Source: Flavobacteriales bacterium UBA7468
GTDB taxonomy: Bacteria; Bacteroidota; Bacteroidia; Flavobacteriales_D; Crocinitomicaceae
Direction: 5' to 3'
Assembly (NCBI GenBank): GCA_002478565.1
Contig: DLPC01000024.1
Location: 1 to 62,467, forward strand
Length of the DNA stretch: 62,467 bases
Within the stretch, counting starts at the first letter, position 1. Every line of letters begins with the position of its first letter. Below, piece by piece: positions 1 to 8,048 of this stretch. The notes beneath the pieces are model-generated. The model saw only the letters and a list, made by a program, of their open reading frames with translations, made no database searches and was not told the origin of the DNA. The translations under genes and the position numbers were made by a program.

Positions 1-7
1 ACACGAC

Positions 8-166
8 ATGAAAAGAACGTTTCAACCATCGGTAAGAAAAAGAAGAAACAAGCATGGCTTCCGTAGCCGTATGGCCACAAAAAACGGTCGTCGTGTATTG
101 GCTGCGCGTCGTCGCAAAGGCCGTAAAAAATTAACTGTATCTGACGAACCAATGCACAAGCGTTAA
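8..166 (+). CDS. rpmH: 50S ribosomal protein L34 (bL34)
   Basis: A 52-residue, very basic protein beginning MKRTFQPSVRKRRNKHGFRS and ending EPMHKR, which is the full family length. It is a small structural protein of the large ribosomal subunit that packs against 23S rRNA. The start is only 8 bases into the window, so its promoter lies outside. It is followed within 20 bases by a strong hairpin with a T-run. No dnaA or rnpA is seen downstream, so this is not the classic dnaA-rpmH-rnpA order on this side. Confidence 0.97.
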   Translation: MKRTFQPSVRKRRNKHGFRSRMATKNGRRVLAARRRKGRKKLTVSDEPMHKR

Positions 167-186
167 TTCGTTCTCCACTCTTATCG

Positions 187-217
187 AGCCCTGTCCGTCT
201 GGTCAGGGCTTTTTTTT
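187..217 (+). terminator. Intrinsic terminator of rpmH
   Basis: Stem AGCCCTG (187-193) pairs with CAGGGCT (204-210) and is followed by a run of T (211-217). It lies 20 bases after the rpmH stop. Confidence 0.9.
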
Positions 218-240
218 GTTCATGTACGCATATTAAATGC

Positions 241-267
241 AAAAAAAAGGGCCGCTGACGCGGCCCT
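241..267 (-). terminator. Intrinsic terminator of pckA
   Basis: On the minus strand the stem AGGGCCG/CGGCCCT (261-267 with 248-254) is followed by eight T (plus-strand A at 241-248). It sits after the pckA stop. A second hairpin, CTTTCCA (272-278) with TGGAAAG (293-299), lies between the stop and this terminator. Confidence 0.9.
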
Positions 268-303
268 AAGTCTTTCCAATCTCGTTGACTGATGGAAAGG
301 AGG

Positions 304-1914
304 TTACACTGTTACTTGAGGTGCTGCAGCCAATATACTAGCATCAGTTTCTGCAGCAAACTTTTCGAAGTTCTTGACAAACTTAGCCGCTAAACTTGCT
401 GCTGTGTTGTCAAAGGCCGCTTTGTCGGCCCAGGTATTACGTGGGTTCAGCAATTCAGCCGGCACACCCTCACAAGATGTTGGGAAAGCTAAATCGAAAA
501 TCGGCATGGTTTCAAAACTGACGTCATTGAGATTGCCATTCAAAGCCGCAGTAATCATGGCACGTGTGTAAGACAACTTCATGCGTGACCCTACACCGTA
601 AGAACCGCCAGACCAACCTGTATTGATCAACCAAACATTGATATCGGTGCCTTCAATTTTGTCGCCGAGTAATTTGGCATACTTGGCAGGGTGCAAAGGC
701 AAGAAAGCCGCGCCAAAACCTGCAGAGAAGGTTGTTGTAGGCTCTGTGATCCCTACTTCAGTACCAGCTACTTTAGCGGTGTAGCCCGACATGAAGTGAT
801 ACATCGCTTGCGCTTTAGTCAATTTAGAAATCGGAGGCAATACACCAAATGCATCGGCCGTTAAGAAGAATATATTTTTTGGCGCCGACCCTATAGATGG
901 CACTGCAATATTGTCGATGTGATGAATTGGGTAGGAAACACGGGTGTTTTCAGTGATGCTGCCATCTGAATAATCCGGAGTAGATGACTCTTGCGGAAAC
1001 CCAACGTTTTCGAGCAAAGCGCCAAAACGAATGGCATCATATATTTGAGGTTCTTTCTCGCGCGATAAATCAATGGTTTTGGCATAACAACCTCCTTCGA
1101 AGTTGAATACGGTATCTGCAGACCAACCGTGTTCGTCGTCACCGATCAAACGGCGATTTGGATCAGAAGAGAGTGTAGTTTTACCTGTTCCAGACAAACC
1201 AAAGAAAATTGCGGTATCGCCCTTTTCACCAATATTTGCCGAACAGTGCATAGAAAGCACATTCTTTTCGTGTGGTAAAATAAAATTAAGCGCAGAGAAA
1301 ATACCTTTCTTGATTTCACCTGTATAGCCAGTCCCACCAATTAAAATCATTTTCTTGGTAAAGTTCAGAATAGCGAAGTTGTGCTGACGCGTACCATCAA
1401 TAGCGGGGTCAGCATGGAAACTTGGCGCGCAAACGATGTGCCACTCAGGCATGAAGTTTTCGATTTCTTCAGGTGTACAACGTAAAAACATATTGTGCGC
1501 AAACAAGCTAGACCAAGGTAACTCAGCAACTACACGGATATTCATACGGTATGTAGGGTCGGCACAAGCATAGACGTCGCGGACGTATAAGTCTTGCTCG
1601 GCCAAATGCGCTTTCATGCGCTCATAAAGGGCGTCGAATTTGGCAGGTTCAAAACCAATGTTGACATCTCCCCACCATACTGCGTTTTCGGTTACGGCGT
1701 CGCGTACAATAAAGCGGTCTTTTGGAGAGCGTCCGGTAAATTCGCCGGTTTCAATGGCTAAGGCGCCAGTGTCGGTCAGCATTCCCTCGCCTAAAATGAT
1801 GCAGTCTTCAATGAGTTCTGCTGGGGTAAGGTTCCAGAATTGATCGCCGGTTTCGGACAAACCAATCTGCTGAGCGAGGTCGGCATTTTTACCGAATTTG
1901 CCATGTTGTTCCAT
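304..1914 (-). CDS. pckA: Phosphoenolpyruvate carboxykinase (ATP)
   Basis: This enzyme converts oxaloacetate plus ATP to phosphoenolpyruvate, CO2 and ADP, the first committed step of gluconeogenesis. At 536 residues it matches the ATP-dependent family (about 540). Visible motifs are GRSPKDRF (61-68), GTGYTGE (194-200), the kinase P-loop GLSGTGKT (239-246) and the metal-binding IGDDEHGW region (257-264). It is a single-gene unit facing away from the downstream gene at 2125, with its own terminator. A TAAATTTG box on the minus strand (1949-1942) lies 27 bases before the ATG, but no matching TTG element is clear. Confidence 0.98.
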   Translation of the reverse strand: MEQHGKFGKNADLAQQIGLSETGDQFWNLTPAELIEDCIILGEGMLTDTGALAIETGEFTGRSPKDRFIVRDAVTENAVWWGDVNIGFEPAKFDALYERMKAHLAEQDLYVRDVYACADPTYRMNIRVVAELPWSSLFAHNMFLRCTPEEIENFMPEWHIVCAPSFHADPAIDGTRQHNFAILNFTKKMILIGGTGYTGEIKKGIFSALNFILPHEKNVLSMHCSANIGEKGDTAIFFGLSGTGKTTLSSDPNRRLIGDDEHGWSADTVFNFEGGCYAKTIDLSREKEPQIYDAIRFGALLENVGFPQESSTPDYSDGSITENTRVSYPIHHIDNIAVPSIGSAPKNIFFLTADAFGVLPPISKLTKAQAMYHFMSGYTAKVAGTEVGITEPTTTFSAGFGAAFLPLHPAKYAKLLGDKIEGTDINVWLINTGWSGGSYGVGSRMKLSYTRAMITAALNGNLNDVSFETMPIFDLAFPTSCEGVPAELLNPRNTWADKAAFDNTAASLAAKFVKNFEKFAAETDASILAAAPQVTV

Positions 1915-1941
1915 GTTCTGTTTTTAGAGTGATTGACGCGA

Positions 1942-1949
1942 CAAATTTA
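1942..1949 (-). promoter_or_regulatory. Candidate -7 box for pckA
   Basis: TAAATTTG on the minus strand fits the Bacteroidota TAnnTTTG consensus, 27 bases before the ATG. No TTG partner at normal spacing. Confidence 0.4.
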
Positions 1950-2087
1950 CGTGACATTAGCCCTGTAAACTATGATTTATATTAGGTTTTTGTAAACAGC
2001 AAGTGTGGAGAAATGTGCAGAACTTAATTTGCTTTTTTAGCAAAAAAATACTATATTCAAGTAAGTGTCAGAACTACACTTTGAGTT

Positions 2088-2117
2088 TTGAAAAGCGCTG
2101 CTTTTTCGTTAGTTTTG
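2088..2117 (+). promoter_or_regulatory. Bacteroidota-type promoter of the serine hydrolase gene
   Basis: TTG at 2088-2090, a 19-base spacer, then TAGTTTTG at 2110-2117. The box ends only 7 bases before the ATG at 2125, so the transcript should have almost no leader. Confidence 0.7.
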
Positions 2118-2124
2118 AGGCTAA

Positions 2125-3993
2125 ATGAAACGCATGCGCCTCTTCTCTTCCCTCATCGTTATTGCTCTTTTTGGTTTTGCCATTGCTAGACTCTTCCCTA
2201 TTGAAAATACGACAGCTACACCTGCTTCATTTAAATACGAACTTCCGAATAAATGGATCAACAGTGAATTAAGCCCATTAAACGCTTTGGCGCCTCACCT
2301 CCAAAACGACGGCTTCAGAAAGCATATACAAATCCTTAAAAATAAACATCAAGTCCTGCCTTTGGGTCGTCTGGATCAAAAATTGGCGTGTGTCGCACTT
2401 GGTGGCAACTCAAGCGTTTTTACAGAAACCCTTGACCTCTACGCCGACCGCATGGCATTTTTTGCTGCTGACACCCTTCAAATTCCAGCTGCGCTCGACA
2501 AATTTTATGGGTTAACCGAACCTGAAGTTTGCATTTTTAGCCTCCACGCCCACAAACCTCAAAGTAATCATATTGCCAATTGGGCTATTGAAAAAACAAA
2601 ATTACTCGACACCAATGACCAAAATATCTTGGTGTTGTTTGGCGAGCACAAAGCGCTTCAATCAATAGATACATCCTTATTTGACGCCATAATCTTGGCA
2701 CATGAAAACCACGCCATTGCACAAGCCCAAATAGCACAACTCATCATGGGAGGCTCAAGTGCAGCAGGCATTCAAGCCAACGGGCGCTTAGGAATTGCCT
2801 TACCCGAAGAAATCGGTATGCAAAGCACTGACCTCAAAGCGCTCGATGACATTGCACAAAAAGGCATCACGGCAGGCGCCTATCCTGGCTGCCAACTTTT
2901 GGTAGCTGTAGAAAACAAAATTATATGGCACAAAGCCTATGGAAAACAAGGATACGAAGCCAACGCCCCACAAATTGACCATCAGTCTTTATATGACATC
3001 GCTTCAGTAACTAAAATTGCCGCCTCTACCCTACTGGCCATGCAGCAGCATTCGCAAGGTAAGTTTGACCTCGACCAAAAACTGAGCAATTATATCCCTG
3101 AAGTGGTAGGCAATACTGCATTCGGCGCACTCAAAATCAGAGAAATCATGGCGCATCAGGCAGGCCTCACGCCTTGGATACCGTTTTACAAGCGTACCCT
3201 AATTGACGGCAACTGGAAAGGCAACATTTACCAAACAGCGCGTTCAGATGATTTTCCACTAGAAGTAGCCAAAGGGATGTACATCCACAAGAACTACAAA
3301 GACAGCATGTATGCGCAAATTTTACGCTCAGAACTGGGGCCAAAAAAATATGTGTATTCGGATCTTTGCTATTATTTTACCCAGCCCATTTTGGAGCGCC
3401 TCATCGGCGAAAGTCAAGCGAGCTACTTGCGCCGCAATATTTATTTACCACTTGGGCTCAATCGCATTCTTTACAAACCACTTTCTCTCTTTTCTGAGCA
3501 ACAAATTGTCCCTACCGAAGATGACCAAACCTTTCGCAAACAACTCTTGCGCGGTTACGTTCATGACCCAGGTGCTGCCATTCTTGGCGGAATAGCTGGC
3601 CATGCCGGTATTTTTTCTAATGCTTGGAGTTTGGCGCACGTCATGCAGCTTTTTTTAAACAAAGGAGAAATGGCAGGGCAACGTTTCTTTACTGAAGCCA
3701 CTTACAACGAATTCACCAAACAACAATACCCTGGCAACCGACGCGCCGCGGGCTTTGACCGCCCAAATGCTAGCGGAGGCGGCACCTGCGACGTCTTGGC
3801 ATCCCAACAATCATTCGGACACTCTGGCTTCACTGGAACCCTCGCCTGGGCCGACCCAAAAAACAAAGTCATTTTTATTTTCTTGTCGAACCGCGTGCAC
3901 CCCAACCAAGACAACTGGAAACTCCGCGACCTCAACATCCGCACCGACCTCCAACATGTGGTTTATGAGGCACTAGCGAAGAGAGGGAGGTGA
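2125..3993 (+). CDS. Serine hydrolase (beta-lactamase/class C fold) with N-terminal GH3 C-terminal-domain remnant
   Basis: Residues 1-25 form a signal or anchor segment. Residues of about 60-225 resemble the C-terminal (non-barrel) domain of glycoside hydrolase family 3, including the stretch from HIQILKNKHQVLPL to an IMGGSSAAG segment. Residues of about 235-615 are a beta-lactamase/penicillin-binding-type serine hydrolase with the SxxK catalytic motif SVTK (S294, K297), a YSD at 411-413 in the YxN position, and HSGFTGT near the end. In Bacteroidota such domains often occur as GH3-beta-lactamase fusions of about 1000 residues. Here the GH3 catalytic barrel is absent, so glycosidase activity is not expected. 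Probable role: periplasmic or envelope amidase/esterase, substrate unknown. It is transcribed alone. Confidence 0.8.
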   Translation: MKRMRLFSSLIVIALFGFAIARLFPIENTTATPASFKYELPNKWINSELSPLNALAPHLQNDGFRKHIQILKNKHQVLPLGRLDQKLACVALGGNSSVFTETLDLYADRMAFFAADTLQIPAALDKFYGLTEPEVCIFSLHAHKPQSNHIANWAIEKTKLLDTNDQNILVLFGEHKALQSIDTSLFDAIILAHENHAIAQAQIAQLIMGGSSAAGIQANGRLGIALPEEIGMQSTDLKALDDIAQKGITAGAYPGCQLLVAVENKIIWHKAYGKQGYEANAPQIDHQSLYDIASVTKIAASTLLAMQQHSQGKFDLDQKLSNYIPEVVGNTAFGALKIREIMAHQAGLTPWIPFYKRTLIDGNWKGNIYQTARSDDFPLEVAKGMYIHKNYKDSMYAQILRSELGPKKYVYSDLCYYFTQPILERLIGESQASYLRRNIYLPLGLNRILYKPLSLFSEQQIVPTEDDQTFRKQLLRGYVHDPGAAILGGIAGHAGIFSNAWSLAHVMQLFLNKGEMAGQRFFTEATYNEFTKQQYPGNRRAAGFDRPNASGGGTCDVLASQQSFGHSGFTGTLAWADPKNKVIFIFLSNRVHPNQDNWKLRDLNIRTDLQHVVYEALAKRGR

Positions 3994-4043
3994 TTAGAAC
4001 CTTTCTCCGAAAATCTACTGAAAGTACTTTACTAGGTCTAGTT

Positions 4044-4051
4044 TATTTTTG
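4044..4051 (+). promoter_or_regulatory. Candidate -7 box upstream of yefM
   Basis: TATTTTTG fits TAnnTTTG. A second match, TAATTTTG, at 4082-4089 lies inside the operator. Neither has a clear TTG partner, so which one is used is uncertain. Confidence 0.35.
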
Positions 4052-4076
4052 AAGAAAAATAAATCCCATGATAAAA

Positions 4077-4104
4077 GTACGTAATTTTGTACCTAAATCG
4101 GTAC
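4077..4104 (+). promoter_or_regulatory. Probable YefM operator (three GTAC cores, 12-base spacing)
   Basis: GTAC occurs at 4077-4080, 4089-4092 and 4101-4104, with centres exactly 12 bases apart. YefM of Escherichia coli is known to bind TGTACA-like cores spaced 12 bases. The site directly precedes the ATG at 4107 and overlaps a TAATTTTG box, suiting autorepression by the toxin-antitoxin complex. Confidence 0.6.
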
Positions 4105-4106
4105 TC

Positions 4107-4352
4107 ATGTTAAGCGCAACCTATTCAGAATTCAGAAAAGACCTCAAACAGTTCTTAGACCAAGTCATCACAAATGTAGACACCCTCATTATTCACCGAG
4201 GAAAAGGAAAGGCTGTTGTGGTTATGTCACTCGAGGAATACAATGCACTGTGCGCCACAAGTCATGAACTTTCTTCAATGAAAAACAAGGCTCGTCTGGA
4301 TGCATCAATCCAACAAATTGGAAAAGATTTGATTGAATATACCCCAGAATGA
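4107..4352 (+). CDS. yefM: Antitoxin, YefM/Phd family
   Basis: An 81-residue antitoxin that neutralises the YoeB ribonuclease and represses its own operon through its N-terminal DNA-binding fold. The sequence from MLSATYSEFRKDL through IIHRGKGKAVVVMSLEEYNAL is typical of YefM. An earlier in-frame ATG at 4068 would add 13 residues (MIKVRNFVPKSVL), but those codons coincide with the predicted operator and do not fit the family, so the second ATG is preferred. It overlaps yoeB by ATGA at 4349-4352, implying translational coupling. Confidence 0.93.
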   Translation: MLSATYSEFRKDLKQFLDQVITNVDTLIIHRGKGKAVVVMSLEEYNALCATSHELSSMKNKARLDASIQQIGKDLIEYTPE

Positions 4353-4609
4353 ATATCAGCTTTACCCCAATAGCATGGGAGGATTATCAATATTGGATGA
4401 GTCAAGACAAGAAGAAAGTTGTCAAAATAAACCAACTTCTTAAGGATATTCTTAGAAATCCATTCGAAGGAATTGGAATGCCAGAACCATTAAAATTTCA
4501 ATACAGTGGTTTTTGGTCGCGAAGAATAGATCATACTCATCGACTAGTTTATAAAGTTGATGCCAATCAAATCATTGTTGTGAAATGCCGGTATCATTAT
4601 GACGATTAA
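4349..4609 (+). CDS. yoeB: Toxin YoeB, ribosome-dependent mRNA endoribonuclease
   Basis: An 86-residue RelE-superfamily toxin that cleaves mRNA in the ribosomal A site. Alignment to Escherichia coli YoeB from memory places the catalytic residues at identical positions: E46 (in PEPLK), R65 (in HRLVY), H83 and Y84 (in RYHY). The GFWSRRI segment is also conserved, so the toxin appears intact. The gene is coupled to yefM by a 4-base overlap and ends 2 bases from the convergent gene at 4612. Confidence 0.95.
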   Translation: MNISFTPIAWEDYQYWMSQDKKKVVKINQLLKDILRNPFEGIGMPEPLKFQYSGFWSRRIDHTHRLVYKVDANQIIVVKCRYHYDD

Positions 4610-4611
4610 GA

Positions 4612-5502
4612 CTACCTCACCACCAACACCTTCGCGAAGCGTTTTTGGGTTGGGCTTTCGATGAGCAATGTGTAGTTGCCGGCAGGAAGGTTGGCTACGT
4701 CAAGGGTTGTAGTGGTTTGCCCCTCTTGAATAACTTTGCCGTCGTTGGATAAAATGAAGTAATGATTGTATTGCTGAATCAATGATTCAGGGATATTGAT
4801 TTGATCAGAAACAGGGTTTGGGAATATTTGGAAGGAAGCATTTCCTTCGAGTTCTGTTGTACTCATGATGTAATCGCAAACTTCCAAATAGATAGGTTTG
4901 TAAGTTGCAAAATTAGGAGCAGTGAAACAACGGAATGGACCTCCTTCATTGCCATCAACTGCGCCATCAAACATGTCGTATGGTAAGAAATAGGAACCGA
5001 TGAAACCAATATTTTCAACGATGGTATCCGCAAAACCAAGTGGGTTCATTTGTGGATCTACAAATTCGACGTTAACGAATTTTAAAGTACTTGAATTGAT
5101 CACTTTTGTACCAGTTGCGATAACTTTTAAACGGCTATTTTGAGGCGCAACATTTGCAAAAGGTTGCTTGGCCATTCGCCAGCTATCACCTACTTGTGCA
5201 TTGAAATTATAGAAGGTATCCCACTGATTTTGGTAGCGCAAGTAAACTACGCCATTGGCTTCGTAGGTGTATTCAGTACCAATGCTATAAGAGGTAATAT
5301 CCATGCCCCAACCTAAACCATGAAAAGTTTTGGATAGTTTTTTGGAAACTTGCCCGTCAATAAGGGTGTCGCCAGAATAAGCGATATCGACATAGCCCGG
5401 GAAAAACCCATAATAAGAATAGTGCCATTGTGCACCGTTAGGAGCCCAATTTTGAGCAAATGAAAACCCAGAAAATAACAAAAAGAGTACAAGAAGTCGC
5501 AT
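4612..5502 (-). CDS. Secreted protein with T9SS type A sorting domain, function unknown
   Basis: A 296-residue protein with a clear signal peptide (MRLLVLFLLFSGFSFAQ, cleavage near residue 17). The last 70 residues form a T9SS type A sorting domain: FQIFPNP at 225-230, then a pattern ending in LPAGNYTLLIES and a basic tail VLVVR. The middle (20-215) has no recognised catalytic motif and looks like an all-beta secreted domain. It is predicted to cross the outer membrane by type IX secretion and be surface-anchored or released. A TATTTTTG box on the minus strand (5551-5544) lies 41 bases before the ATG. Confidence 0.85.
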   Translation of the reverse strand: MRLLVLFLLFSGFSFAQNWAPNGAQWHYSYYGFFPGYVDIAYSGDTLIDGQVSKKLSKTFHGLGWGMDITSYSIGTEYTYEANGVVYLRYQNQWDTFYNFNAQVGDSWRMAKQPFANVAPQNSRLKVIATGTKVINSSTLKFVNVEFVDPQMNPLGFADTIVENIGFIGSYFLPYDMFDGAVDGNEGGPFRCFTAPNFATYKPIYLEVCDYIMSTTELEGNASFQIFPNPVSDQINIPESLIQQYNHYFILSNDGKVIQEGQTTTTLDVANLPAGNYTLLIESPTQKRFAKVLVVR

Positions 5503-5543
5503 AAGAGTAGATTTAAACGTTACACGTATAACGTAAATATACT

Positions 5544-5551
5544 CAAAAATA
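5544..5551 (-). promoter_or_regulatory. Candidate -7 box for the T9SS cargo gene
   Basis: TATTTTTG on the minus strand, 41 bases upstream of the ATG at 5502. No clear TTG partner. Confidence 0.4.
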
Positions 5552-5594
5552 GGTAGTTATATCCAGAAAAAAATCAGGGTTTATACCTAATTAA

Positions 5595-8030
5595 CTACTG
5601 ATTCACAAAATAAATCGAATTGACGACCATCAATTTACCACTTTCCCAGAAGCCGCGAAAGAGTGGATTGTCGATCAAATAGACAACGGTGCCGCGGCCG
5701 TATTGTACCGCCCCTGCAATGTCTGCTTCGGATTGTTGTTTTTGAACTCGAGCTCCTACAAAACCATTCACTGCCTTAGCATCTTTCTCTAATTCAAAAA
5801 CGGGTTTGCCTTCCATTTCATAGACGCTGGCTCCTTGACGCAAGGTATAATAATGATTGTAGCCAAAAGCCATTGGGTTGCTGTTGTCTAGCTTGCAAGG
5901 GTAAATGGCACCAATGATGGCATCAGAAATTTGGTCGCGCTCTTGGTTGCCATAGCTTATAGGAGCGCTTGGCCCTGCACTTCCCTCTTTGCGCTTGAGG
6001 CCAAATCCTTCTTGGTCTGCAAGTGCCTCTACTGCGCCACCCGTTACGATCAAAGTTCCACCATCGCGCACCCATTTGGTAAGTGCAGCATTGCCCGCTA
6101 TGTCAAAGCCTCCCTCAGGTACAAACAATACATCAAGGCTAGAAAGTGCAGCACTGAGGTCCTCTTCGAAAATCAGGTGTGCCGGTTTGTTCAATTGTTG
6201 TTCGAAGAAATGCCAGATTTCGCCGACATTCAATGAAGAGAAGTTTTGGCCTGCCAGAATACCCACCTTTGGGTTTGGTACCATTTTGACAGCTGATGAT
6301 CCAAAATCTGCTCCTGAATCTACCATTCCGGTAGTGAAGCCCTTGATGTCTACCGCATACCTGCTTGCGTAATCATTGACCATCTTGTGAAAATCTGGGC
6401 GTTTGTTTTCACCGGTCAATAGCAATATCGTTCCGGGCGCATATTTTTGCCCCTGGTGTGTAAATCCTTTTTCGTGGAAATAAACCTTCAGGCCAGCCAT
6501 TTGCACCGCATTCAAAAAACGCGCTGTTTGCATGGACTCCCAGCGTACGGCATACGCAGCAAAGCCCTCTGTTGCGAAAAAATCGGTCTGGCTTCTTTCC
6601 GTTGCTTGGTACGCTGTCGCTTTTAAGGCGCCATCAACCGCATATGCATCAAGGCCATAGGCGTAGGGCAAGGACCACGCAGTAATATCATAAGTGAGGC
6701 TATCGGATAATTTGGTTCTAGGTTCAAAAAGTACAGAAACCAATGTTCCTTTTTCTTGCTGGGTAGAAACCACGATGTCGCCAATTTCTAACTTAAATGC
6801 TTCCTGAACACCCGTTTTGAAATGAAAACCTTTGGCAGCAACTGCTTGCGTACTCGTTGAAATCATTTGCCAATCGATGTTGTTTTTATCGAGCAATACC
6901 AAGAGTGGTTCTACCTGATTGCTAGTCGCTTTTATGACATAAGTGTCGTATTTGAAATCTTTTTGTTTGGCAAATTTTTGGTATTCAGTTACCAATTTTT
7001 GCGCATTTCTTGCACTTGTTTCTACGGTTGAAAGACCAGTAGTGACATGATGTGCAACGCGGTCTGCCAAGCGCAATGTGTCACCAACTTGTGTAATGAC
7101 AGCCAAACCAGCTCGGCCACTACCTCCCTGCTCGTAGGTCATGCCAATACTTCCACTGTAGGTTGGGTAAGTATCGCCATAACTCGGGTACAATAAATCG
7201 AAGATTTCTTTAGAGAAGTACAACCAACCTGCTTTGTCAAAATAACCTGCATGGTTTTTACCGATTTCTTTTTGGAAATCGCGTTGCCAATTGGTAATGA
7301 CTTCGTGGTAAGGTTCTGCCGCAGGAGGAAAATAATAGGGTTCGTTGATGCCCTGTTCGTGGAAGTCTACGTGAACGTGAGGCAACCATTGGTTGTATTG
7401 CTGCACGCGAACTGCAGACTCAATTTGTGTCATCCAGGCCCAATCGCGGTTAAGATCAAACAGGTAATGGTTGGGGCGGCCACCCGGCCAAGTTTCATTG
7501 TGGCTTGCGCTGAAGCGTTGCATGTCGATTGGGTTGGCTCCGTATTGGTAATAAAAATTGACATAGCGGTCACGGCCATCAGGATTCAAACACGGATCCA
7601 TGATAACAATTGTATTTTCCAAATACCCAGCTTTATCGGTGAGTAAGCGATAGGCGGTTTGCATCGCAGCTTCGGTGCCCGAGCTTTCATTGCCATGCAC
7701 GTTGTAGGATAACCATACTATGGCCAGCTTTTCGTCTGGAGCCTGCGTGAGGTGTTTTTGCTTGATTTCGCCTAATTTTTTGAGGTTTTCTGGTGTACCG
7801 ATAAAAACTAAAAGCAAATCGCGTTTTTCGTAGGTCTGCCCTACTTTTTCTACCTTAATTTGCCCAGGAAAAGCTTTTTCTAGCGCGAAAAAATAATCAA
7901 CCACTTTGTGATGACGCGTGAATTGCTCACCAATGTTGTAGCCCAAAAATTGCTGAGGGGTAAAGGTACCTTGCGCACTTAAATGAATGGCAAGAAAACT
8001 AAAAATGGAAGTAAGTAATAACTTTTTCAT
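5595..8030 (-). CDS. M14 family zinc carboxypeptidase, secreted
   Basis: An 811-residue exported peptidase (signal peptide ending LSAQ at residue 20). The M14 domain covers about 30-350: zinc ligands H112 and E115 (VHGNESSG) and H224 (VDFHEQG), substrate-binding NPDGR (149-153) and LNRDW (193-197), and general base E300 (TYEQGG). Residues of about 560-800 resemble a glutamine-amidotransferase-like flavodoxin fold (ILAGQNFSSLN, FVPEGGFD), without an obvious active-site cysteine. It probably removes C-terminal residues from peptides in the periplasm. It begins 18 bases after the aspartoacylase-like gene, so it may be the last gene of the rim operon. Confidence 0.9.
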   Translation of the reverse strand: MKKLLLTSIFSFLAIHLSAQGTFTPQQFLGYNIGEQFTRHHKVVDYFFALEKAFPGQIKVEKVGQTYEKRDLLLVFIGTPENLKKLGEIKQKHLTQAPDEKLAIVWLSYNVHGNESSGTEAAMQTAYRLLTDKAGYLENTIVIMDPCLNPDGRDRYVNFYYQYGANPIDMQRFSASHNETWPGGRPNHYLFDLNRDWAWMTQIESAVRVQQYNQWLPHVHVDFHEQGINEPYYFPPAAEPYHEVITNWQRDFQKEIGKNHAGYFDKAGWLYFSKEIFDLLYPSYGDTYPTYSGSIGMTYEQGGSGRAGLAVITQVGDTLRLADRVAHHVTTGLSTVETSARNAQKLVTEYQKFAKQKDFKYDTYVIKATSNQVEPLLVLLDKNNIDWQMISTSTQAVAAKGFHFKTGVQEAFKLEIGDIVVSTQQEKGTLVSVLFEPRTKLSDSLTYDITAWSLPYAYGLDAYAVDGALKATAYQATERSQTDFFATEGFAAYAVRWESMQTARFLNAVQMAGLKVYFHEKGFTHQGQKYAPGTILLLTGENKRPDFHKMVNDYASRYAVDIKGFTTGMVDSGADFGSSAVKMVPNPKVGILAGQNFSSLNVGEIWHFFEQQLNKPAHLIFEEDLSAALSSLDVLFVPEGGFDIAGNAALTKWVRDGGTLIVTGGAVEALADQEGFGLKRKEGSAGPSAPISYGNQERDQISDAIIGAIYPCKLDNSNPMAFGYNHYYTLRQGASVYEMEGKPVFELEKDAKAVNGFVGARVQKQQSEADIAGAVQYGRGTVVYLIDNPLFRGFWESGKLMVVNSIYFVNQ

Positions 8031-8048
8031 AGCGAGTTTTGCTTTAGT

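Noticed and set aside
891..1142. Minus-strand reading frame inside pckA
   Set aside because: Shadow frame of a highly conserved gene; no family similarity.
7251..7646. Plus-strand reading frame of 131 codons inside the M14 peptidase
   Set aside because: Opposite-strand shadow of conserved catalytic sequence; no promoter or recognisable domain.
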